From NCBI GenBank assembly GCA_964630925.1, contig CAZVZK010000217.1:1-13485 (forward strand): 13,485 nucleotides of DNA, read 5' to 3'. Both the position numbers and the translations under genes were made by a program. The stretch comes from RGDT01 sp964630925. GTDB taxonomy: Bacteria > Planctomycetota > Planctomycetia > Gemmatales > Gemmataceae. Below the pieces are notes generated by a model. The model searched no databases and had not been told where the DNA came from. It was given only the letters and a program-made list of their open reading frames with translations. Every line of letters starts with the position of its first letter. Position 1 is the stretch's first letter. Positions 9,501-13,485 of the stretch are shown here, in pieces.

Positions 9501-9764
9501 GGCGGAGCGTGGCCCGTCGAGGAGCTTGGCGAGCCGGGCGGCGTCGGCCAGGAGCTTCTGGTAATCCTCGGCGGGGAGGATGGCGAAGCGCGGCAGCATG
9601 CGCAGGGCGTCGGCGATGCTGTCCGTGACGGCGATGACGCCGGCGGCCGGTGGGGATGTGCCTTTCTTGCCGTCCTTGCCGTCCTTGCCGGGCTGGGCGG
9701 CTGCGACGGCGGCGATCAGGGCGAGAAGGGCCGGCGCGCGGAACCAGGCGCTTCGCACGAGCAT
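6513..9764 (-). CDS. Large exported protein with C-terminal three-helix membrane anchor, single module
   Basis: This 1083-residue protein belongs to no family I can name. It starts with a classical signal peptide (basic start, hydrophobic PALLALIAAVAAA, likely cleavage before Q24), followed by the lysine-rich GKDGKDGKKG. The motif AILPAEDYQKLL is at 61-72, and a charged KAPEG-repeat linker is at 212-226. PLPLPRP is at 535-541. A long beta-rich ectodomain runs to ~945. Helices at 952-970, 977-996 and 1008-1024 precede a basic tail starting HERRRRR, so the bulk is extracytoplasmic and the last ~59 residues cytoplasmic. Arrangement and scattered motifs match both halves of the next gene, which starts three bases after this stop; the two form an operon. 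GGGAGG touches the ATG at 9764 but sits six bases before an in-frame GTG at 9758, so the true start may be codon 3. I see no catalytic motif. Confidence 0.93.
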   Translation of the reverse strand: MLVRSAWFRAPALLALIAAVAAAQPGKDGKDGKKGTSPPAAGVIAVTDSIADALRMLPRFAILPAEDYQKLLADAARLAKLLDGPRSAPPGKCHVKGKAEGGLLSLQVTFDFDAPAGTLVRLACVQGLATAAAIDGRTPALIANHKAGKDAEPGFAVQSDKAGAQTLTLDLLVPLSARPGGQGVTLDLPRAAITSIEIELPPGAREPRLSTKGSEGKAPEGKAPEGGVALKGQTLSGPIGPAERLDLAWRTPATAASTPVTEAVGVVTVRAEPRGAVVTEAKLELRVLGGQVKAWKLLVPPDAEVTTDTARVEKIVPAGPLRTLHLKEATSDPLEVTVRSITNAPKNGPAKAAPVGPFNVLEAVRQTGTVLVSASSPEMHLELKQHGDLSRRALTDEERKRDPSLVAAFRYGPNAAAGRSWLEVEAETVAGQLTARPAHALRLVEDGEGGPSWVVETTLHVTPRWSDVGRLVVTLPAGCEYEPDAAQPLPARVKALSFDRTTRALEFRLERGGAEAGTPFTVRFAARYSVPADAPLPLPRPAGAIEPDGTLTAGAPASLELVPGENPALELTKQGPHELAYRIGRRHPPSVALRWRPYLPPAEVTGLVSLTLGPGEGRVRHELAYSFPAAEAPKRLRLRLPPAPAGDIVWREAKAEREGGHLVFTPARGGGRLVLEYSFPLKGGLIDVPLAVPEGVTRNETKVRVWSEAGRLPTLAPCKWVEAPIEEAPGASRLPCLVARPLETGEPLRLRLPEGGGEGQLLVSRALVRADVDEAGVQSYRIGYRVERVAGPHVDVELPGHVTAIGFQATLDGKRVDHEMASGRSVRLRLSPSLVPKPSILELSYQLPPAGGAMSVPLSAPRLPGASAFPARWQISTPGAWVVLGPEPGAAPRVWGRVGWLLAPRPAASSADLDRWLSGEEPADAARDEPSLVVWRDGGEDVTLARVPRQGWLLACSLLACAVGLVLGWLGRDAAGWAWGVGLGLLVAAIAGAALWPGLAGQVAYGCQPGVAVLILVGAAMWVLHERRRRRLVFLPSFSRTRPGSTMSRRDAPSSQRGPAPEGQQSTVDAPRVAGSGIDRPGG
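9087..9131 (-). repeat. Three 15-bp units coding a charged linker
   Basis: Units at 9087-9101 and 9102-9116 are identical, and the third at 9117-9131 differs at two bases. In the protein they read KGSEG, KAPEG, KAPEG (residues 212-226), a hydrophilic linker between the N-terminal domain and the rest of the ectodomain. Such repeats can change copy number by slippage. Confidence 0.85.
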
Positions 9765-9770
9765 CCTCCC
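9765..9770 (-). promoter_or_regulatory. Ribosome binding site that questions the start of the 1083-residue gene
   Basis: The minus strand reads GGGAGG immediately before ATG at 9764, leaving no spacer. Two codons later an in-frame GTG at 9758 has a six-base spacer, normal for a Shine-Dalgarno site. Initiation at GTG would give MRSAWFRAP and keep the whole signal peptide. Confidence 0.6.
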
Positions 9771-9793
9771 ACGGGCGCGGGGCGGGCGCGTGG

Positions 9794-9799
9794 ATTATA
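9794..9799 (-). promoter_or_regulatory. Probable -10 element for the giant-protein operon
   Basis: The minus strand reads TATAAT, a perfect sigma-70 -10 consensus in otherwise very GC-rich DNA, about 30 bases before the ATG. It would give a leader of roughly 20 bases. No good -35 is seen at the expected distance (CCCGGC at 9817-9822), so the promoter may depend on an activator, or the match may be chance. Confidence 0.45.
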
Positions 9800-10017
9800 C
9801 CGCGCGGGTGGTCCGGGCCGGGAGGGGAAAGCGGCGAAACGGGGCAAGATACGCGGGCAGGCCCGCGCCAGCCGTCACGGCTCGATCTTCTTTCGCGACG
9901 CGGCTCCGCCCGGCCCGTCTCCCTTCTCGACCCGCGCGGAAGCGGAAGTCCGAAACCCTGGCCTGTGCCTCTGTTCTGTGGTAATCTGCTTGTCGGTAGT
10001 CAGAGGGGAGGCCGGCC

Positions 10018-11394
10018 ATGTTGTCCCGCCGTGAGCTGTTGGGCACGTCGGCGTTCTCGCTGGCGTCGGTGGCGCTGCTGGACCTGCTGGCTCGCGAAGC
10101 CGGGGCGAAGCCCCACCACGAGCCGAAGGCCAAGCGCGCGGTGTTCCTGTTCATGAACGGCGGGCCGTCGCACGTCGATACGTTCGACTTCAAGCCGGCG
10201 CTCACGAAGTTCCACGGCACGGCGTACAAGGGCGACACCGCGGTGGGGTCGAACGGGCGGGCCGTCGGCCATCTGATGCAGTCGCCGTTCCCGTTCAAGA
10301 GGTTCGGCAAGAGCGGGCTCGAGATCTCGAGCCTGTATCCGAACGTGGCCCGGTACGCGGACGACCTGTGCGTCATCAAGTCGATGTACACCGACACGGC
10401 GGCGCATGCGTCGGGCTGCATCCAGATGAACACGGGGGCGGTGCTGCTCGGCAAGCCGGCGCTGGGGGCGTGGCTGAGCTACGGGCTGGGCAACATCGCC
10501 GACGACCTGCCGTCGTTCGTGGTGATGAGCGACCCGCGCGGCGGGCCCATCGGCGGGGCGTCGAACTGGAGCGCCGGCTTCATGCCGGCCAGGTACCAGG
10601 GCACCCTGTTCCGCGGCTCGGGCAGCCCGCTGCTGGACCTGGCGACGCCGTCCGGCGTCAGCGAGAAGACGCAGCGCGACGGGCTCGACCTCCTGGCCAA
10701 GCTGAACGGCGAGCACCTGAAGGCGCGGCCCGGCGAGACGGAGCTGGCGGCGCGCGTCGCTTCCTACGAGCTGGCGTACAAGATGCAGAAGTCGGCGCTG
10801 GAGGCCGTCTCGCTGGCCAAGGAGAGCGAGAAGACGAAGGCGATGTACGGCGTCAACGGCAAGCGGACGTCGGACTTCGGCAAGAAGTGCCTGATCACGC
10901 GGCGGCTGCTGGAGCGAGGCGTGCGCTTCGTGCAGCTCTACTCCGGCGGCGGGCACCTCGAGGACACCTGGGACGGCCACGGCGACTGCGTCGCCAACCA
11001 CACGCTGCACGCGGGGGAGACGGATCAGCCCATCGCGGCGCTCATCGCGGACCTGAAGCGCACGGGGCTGTGGAAGGACACGCTGCTGATCTGGGGCGGC
11101 GAGTTCGGCAGAACACCCACCAGCGAGGGCGTGGGGAAGAAGGGCCGCGACCACAACCCGCACGGCTTCTGCATGTGGCTTGCGGGGGCGGGGGTGAAGG
11201 GCGGCACGACGGTCGGCGAGACGGACGAGCTGGGGTTCCGGGCCTCGAAGGCGCGTTGCCACGTCAGCGACTTCCACGCGACGATCCTGCACCTCATGGG
11301 CATCGACCACGAGAAGCTGACCTACCCGCACCAGGGCGGCGACCAGCGTCTGACGGGCGTGCGCGGCAAGGTGGTCGAGGACGCCCTGGCGTGA
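10018..11394 (+). CDS. DUF1501 family protein, Tat-exported
   Basis: The 458-residue product matches the DUF1501 family, which is abundant in planctomycetes and related to the alkaline phosphatase/sulfatase fold. Residues 3-8 (SRRELL) followed by a hydrophobic stretch and AGA form a twin-arginine signal, so it should be folded before export. Family landmarks are visible: FMNGGPSHVDTFDFKP at 45-60, WGGEFGRTP around 359-367, and GRDHNPHGF at 376-384, with the Asp/His residues expected of a metal site. Length is normal for the family. ATG at 10018 is supported by GGGGAGG at 10005-10011, six bases upstream. In many planctomycetes such genes sit beside DUF1549/DUF1553 cytochrome-like genes; none is here. 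The substrate is unknown; a hydrolase role is inference from the fold. The stop lies five bases from that of the convergent glycosyltransferase gene. Confidence 0.95.
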   Translation: MLSRRELLGTSAFSLASVALLDLLAREAGAKPHHEPKAKRAVFLFMNGGPSHVDTFDFKPALTKFHGTAYKGDTAVGSNGRAVGHLMQSPFPFKRFGKSGLEISSLYPNVARYADDLCVIKSMYTDTAAHASGCIQMNTGAVLLGKPALGAWLSYGLGNIADDLPSFVVMSDPRGGPIGGASNWSAGFMPARYQGTLFRGSGSPLLDLATPSGVSEKTQRDGLDLLAKLNGEHLKARPGETELAARVASYELAYKMQKSALEAVSLAKESEKTKAMYGVNGKRTSDFGKKCLITRRLLERGVRFVQLYSGGGHLEDTWDGHGDCVANHTLHAGETDQPIAALIADLKRTGLWKDTLLIWGGEFGRTPTSEGVGKKGRDHNPHGFCMWLAGAGVKGGTTVGETDELGFRASKARCHVSDFHATILHLMGIDHEKLTYPHQGGDQRLTGVRGKVVEDALA

Positions 11395-11399
11395 CGGAC

Positions 11400-12707
11400 T
11401 CAGGCGGCCATCGCCCGCCGCTCCTCCTCGGGAATGGGGATCGCCCACGGCAGGGCGCCGGCGGCGTCGCGCAGCAGGACGGCCAGTGCGGCGAGCTGGA
11501 TGAGGAACATGGCGGTGTAGGCGCCGTAGACCAGGGCCATCTTGGCGAGGTCGGGGTTGAGGAAGACCTTATCCCGCTCATGGTTGCCTGCGATGGCGGT
11601 GAGCAGCATCAACACCGCCGAGGCGCACACCGCCACCTTGGCCCACATTGACGGCACCCAGGCGAGGCGGTAGGCGAGGACGGCGAACGGCAGAGTCATC
11701 ACCACCGCGTGGTGCTTCCACGTCCTCTCGCTGAAGAGGAGCATGCCGAGGAAGATGACGGAGTATTCGGCGGCGGCCTGCCAGCCGTCGCGCCGCCGTG
11801 AGCGGCACAGGACGACGACCAGGACGGCGAACAGGAGGAGGCTCACCTTGACCGCAGTCTTGACGACCTCCGGCGGCAAGGAGACGAGGTTGTCGTAGCG
11901 GGCGGGGGTCTCGATGTCGTCCTTGAAGACGACGAACGACGGGCTATGCGTGGTGAGGCGGAACAGCGTCCCCGGCAGCGACTGGTTGATGTGCTCGCTC
12001 CAGACCTTGCCCTCAGTGACGAAGGGCTTGACCATGACGCCGTACCAGGACGAGAGCTGCTTGAGGTTGGGCCCCATGCCGAGGCGTGCGGCGGGGACGA
12101 CGCCGGGGTAAAAGAAGAGCAAGCAGCCGAGGACGCCGCCTGCGAGGACGCCCCAGGCGCGCTTCCACAGGAAGTAGGGGATGAACAGGGCGGGGGTGAC
12201 CTTGCAGGCGACGGCGAGGGCGAGGAGGAGGCCGGCGACGAGGTCCATCTTGTGGCGGTAGGCGGCGAGGCAGGCGACGCACAGGAAGAGGATGAAGATG
12301 TTGACGTTGCCGTGGCTGAGGTCGTCGAGGACGGGCTTGAGGGAGAGCCCGACGGCGAGGAGGCGTGCCCAGGCCGGGAAGGGCGCCCCGCCGGCCTGGA
12401 TGAGCGAGATCGCCCACCACATGCAGAGGGCGGCCATGCCGGCCTTGAGGACGTACCAGGAGACGGCACCGACGACGGGGGGGAGGTGGACGAGCGGCTC
12501 GAGGACGACGGCCATCACGGGCGGGTTGGGGTAGTTGTGGGTGGCCGAGATGTCCTGCCCGCGGCCCATGGCCTGGATCTGGGAGCGCCAGCGGCAGAAG
12601 GCGGAGCGGTCGTCGGCGGCCTTGCGGGCGTAGGGGACGGCGAGGCCGAGGACGAGCAGCGCGAGGGCGGCGTAGATCCAGGGCTCGGCGGCGGTGAGGC
12701 GTTTCAC
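11400..12707 (-). CDS. GT87 family (DUF2029) membrane glycosyltransferase
   Basis: The 435-residue polytopic protein resembles GT87 enzymes, GT-C fold transferases that move a sugar, classically mannose, from polyprenyl phosphate to a glycan or lipid outside the membrane. Matching features are an N-terminal helix (~10-26) and then the acidic DD at 32-33, at the place of the GT-C catalytic acid. YPNPP lies at 59-63 before the second helix, GNVN at 133-136, and ACKVTPALF around 167-175. NQSLPGTLFR is at 241-250 and SERTWKHHAVV at 326-336, with about ten hydrophobic segments overall. I chose GTG at 12707 because AGGGA lies about eight bases upstream and it gives a standard signal-anchor start (MKRLTAAEPW). 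An upstream in-frame TTG at 12770 would add a proline-rich, unlikely extension and overlaps a probable -35 box. Donor and acceptor cannot be told from sequence. The gene is divergent from the macro-domain gene. Confidence 0.88.
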   Translation of the reverse strand: MKRLTAAEPWIYAALALLVLGLAVPYARKAADDRSAFCRWRSQIQAMGRGQDISATHNYPNPPVMAVVLEPLVHLPPVVGAVSWYVLKAGMAALCMWWAISLIQAGGAPFPAWARLLAVGLSLKPVLDDLSHGNVNIFILFLCVACLAAYRHKMDLVAGLLLALAVACKVTPALFIPYFLWKRAWGVLAGGVLGCLLFFYPGVVPAARLGMGPNLKQLSSWYGVMVKPFVTEGKVWSEHINQSLPGTLFRLTTHSPSFVVFKDDIETPARYDNLVSLPPEVVKTAVKVSLLLFAVLVVVLCRSRRRDGWQAAAEYSVIFLGMLLFSERTWKHHAVVMTLPFAVLAYRLAWVPSMWAKVAVCASAVLMLLTAIAGNHERDKVFLNPDLAKMALVYGAYTAMFLIQLAALAVLLRDAAGALPWAIPIPEEERRAMAA

Positions 12708-12740
12708 GGCGGCGTCCCTGCCGGGTGGTGGGCGCGGGGG

Positions 12741-12770
12741 ATGGTACACCGGAGTGGGAGGGCGGGGCAA
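12741..12770 (-). promoter_or_regulatory. Possible sigma-70 promoter of the GT87 gene
   Basis: On the minus strand TTGCCC (12770-12765) and TACCAT (12746-12741) are separated by 18 bases, each matching four of six consensus positions. A transcript starting near 12734 would leave a leader of about 27 bases before GTG 12707. The match is modest. Confidence 0.35.
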
Positions 12771-12796
12771 GGCCGACCGATTTGGAGGGCGTGGAT

Positions 12797-13273
12797 ATGG
12801 CTGGCATCAGGTACATCAAGGGCGACGCCACCTGCCCGCAGGCGAAGGGCGTGAAGGTCATCTGCCACGTCTGCAATGACGTCGGCGGGTGGGGCAAGGG
12901 GTTCGTGCTGGCGGTCTCGGCACGGTGGGATGCGCCGGAGGCGGCGTACCGGGCGTGGCACGCGGAGGGCAGGGCGGGCGGATTCGCCCTCGGGGCGGTG
13001 CAGATGGTGCAGGTGGAGCCGTACATCTGGGTCGCCAACATGGTCGCGCAGCGCGGGACGAAGCGCGGCAGTTCGGGGCCGCCGATCCGGTACGAGGCGC
13101 TCGGGCGGTGCCTGGGTGAGGTGGCGGCGCGGGCGCGCGAGCTGGGGGCGTCGGCGCACATGCCGCGGATCGGGTGCGGGCTGTCCGGGGGCGACTGGGC
13201 GGAGGTGGAGCCTCTGCTCTTGGAGCATCTGGTGGGCGCGGGCGTGGCGGTGACGGTCTACGATTCGGAGTAG
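12797..13273 (+). CDS. Macro-domain (ADP-ribose binding, Appr-1-p processing-like) protein
   Basis: The 158-residue protein is essentially one macro domain, predicted cytoplasmic, that binds ADP-ribose or removes it or its derivatives. Visible signature parts are YIKGDAT at 6-12 (the Asp normally contacts adenine), VICHVCNDVGGWGKGF at 21-36 (ribose and phosphate loop) and VANMVAQ at 79-85. PPIRYEAL follows at 95-102, and HMPRIGCGLSGGDW at 121-134 is the second phosphate loop. The layout recalls the TARG1/Poa1-like branch and stand-alone versions in bacteria and phages. Where TARG1 has a catalytic Asp after GCGL, this protein has Ser130, and I see no clear match to the TARG1 catalytic Lys, so activity may be different or absent. 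ATG 12797 has GGAGGG at 12784-12789, seven bases upstream. An in-frame GTG 24 codons earlier lacks such support and lies within the probable GT87 promoter. Confidence 0.93.
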   Translation: MAGIRYIKGDATCPQAKGVKVICHVCNDVGGWGKGFVLAVSARWDAPEAAYRAWHAEGRAGGFALGAVQMVQVEPYIWVANMVAQRGTKRGSSGPPIRYEALGRCLGEVAARARELGASAHMPRIGCGLSGGDWAEVEPLLLEHLVGAGVAVTVYDSE

Positions 13274-13485
13274 CGGCTGGGGAGGCGGCGGCCGTTCGAA
13301 GCACTCACCCCGGCGGGGCCCAGCCCACCCGGTAACCAATCAGGCGGGAGCGGGAACAGGGCGGGTAACCGACCAGCCGGGTGTGGGAATTAGACGGAAG
13401 TGGACGGGTGGCGTGGCCGGGGTGGGGCGGATTGCATTGCATTGCACCCCCCCCCAGGCTTTGCAGCGCATTCGCCTCGTGCAAC
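13274..13485. other. Non-coding right end with simple repeats
   Basis: No supported gene is present in these 212 bases. Besides the direct-repeat pair, there are three copies of ATTGC at 13431-13445 followed by A and nine C (13447-13455). TTGCA at 13461-13465 faces TGCAA at 13480-13484. I see no clear intrinsic terminator for the macro-domain gene. Confidence 0.6.
13330..13389. repeat. Pair of imperfect direct repeats, 33-bp period
   Basis: Copies at 13330-13356 and 13363-13389 share 21 of 27 bases, each built as GGTAACC, CCAG or TCAG, CGGG, GGGAA. They lie downstream of the macro-domain gene, outside any gene I can see. They could be a binding-site pair, the edge of a longer repeat array, or chance similarity in GC-rich DNA. 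Confidence 0.5.

Larger units (their letters stand above)
9765..10017. other. Divergent intergenic region
   Basis: These 253 bases separate the start of the minus-strand operon from the plus-strand DUF1501 gene, so both promoters should lie here. I see TATAAT for the minus strand. Two small palindromes are present: 9852-9867 (seven-base arms, two-base loop) and 9870-9882 (AGCCG, loop TCA, CGGCT), the latter followed by TCTTCTTT. For the DUF1501 gene only a weak -10-like GGTAAT at 9980-9985 is visible. I see no convincing coding potential. Confidence 0.5.

Noticed and set aside
9870..9893. Small hairpin followed by TCTTCTTT as an intrinsic terminator
   Set aside because: The stem has only five pairs, the T-tract is interrupted, and no gene ends just upstream on the plus strand.
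9795..10454. Minus-strand frame of 219 codons opposite the start of the DUF1501 gene
   Set aside because: The plus strand codes a clear DUF1501 protein with Tat signal and ribosome binding site. The antisense product has no recognisable family.
10000..11448. Minus-strand frame of 482 codons covering the DUF1501 gene
   Set aside because: It is an antisense shadow rich in Arg, His, Val and Leu, and would run into the 3' end of the GT87 gene.
12708..12770. TTG start for the GT87 gene, adding 21 residues
   Set aside because: The extension is proline-rich and unlike a membrane-protein start, and the TTG overlaps a probable -35 box. GTG 12707 has a better ribosome binding site.
11946..12854. Plus-strand acidic frame of 302 codons
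   Set aside because: It mirrors the GT87 gene, whose hydrophobic segments give acidic Gly/Glu/Asp-rich antisense reading, and it overlaps the macro-domain start.
12013..13161. Minus-strand frame of 382 codons across GT87 and macro-domain genes
   Set aside because: It crosses a divergent promoter region and two well-supported genes, with a proline/arginine-rich shadow composition.

Overview
The window is very GC-rich bacterial DNA with long genes and tight intergenic gaps. A Tat-exported DUF1501 protein and very large, proline- and alanine-rich secreted or membrane proteins of unnamed family make a member of the Planctomycetota the best guess. That guess rests on family knowledge and composition, not on a marker gene. 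I recognise no rRNA, tRNA, CRISPR array, transposase or phage structural gene.

Left part (1-9764, minus strand): a two-gene operon of giant exported proteins. The first gene (6513-9764) encodes a 1083-residue protein with a signal peptide, a roughly 900-residue extracytoplasmic part, three C-terminal membrane helices and a basic cytoplasmic tail. Three bases after its stop begins a second gene (start at 6509) whose frame stays open for all 2169 codons to the left edge, so its 3' end lies outside. It reads as two copies of the same design in one chain: signal sequence, ectodomain, membrane helices, a signal-like helix, a second ectodomain, then membrane helices again. The two genes thus hold three diverged copies of one unnamed module. 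This is the most interesting content here. A -10-like TATAAT at 9794-9799 probably serves the operon.

Middle (9765-11394): a 253-base divergent intergenic region, then a DUF1501 protein (10018-11394, plus) with a twin-arginine signal and a strong ribosome binding site. It stands alone, without the DUF1549/DUF1553 partner common in planctomycetes.

Right part (11400-13485): a GT87-type polyprenyl-phosphate-sugar-dependent glycosyltransferase (11400-12707, minus) converges on the DUF1501 gene with only 5 bases between stop codons. A divergently transcribed macro-domain (ADP-ribose binding) protein follows at 12797-13273, plus. The last 212 bases show no gene, but hold a pair of imperfect direct repeats spaced 33 bases and a small ATTGC repeat next to a run of C.

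Functionally, the two giant proteins, the DUF1501 protein and the GT87 enzyme are all predicted to act at or beyond the cytoplasmic membrane, which suggests envelope functions. Gene order alone does not show that they work together. The macro-domain protein looks like an unrelated cytoplasmic neighbour.
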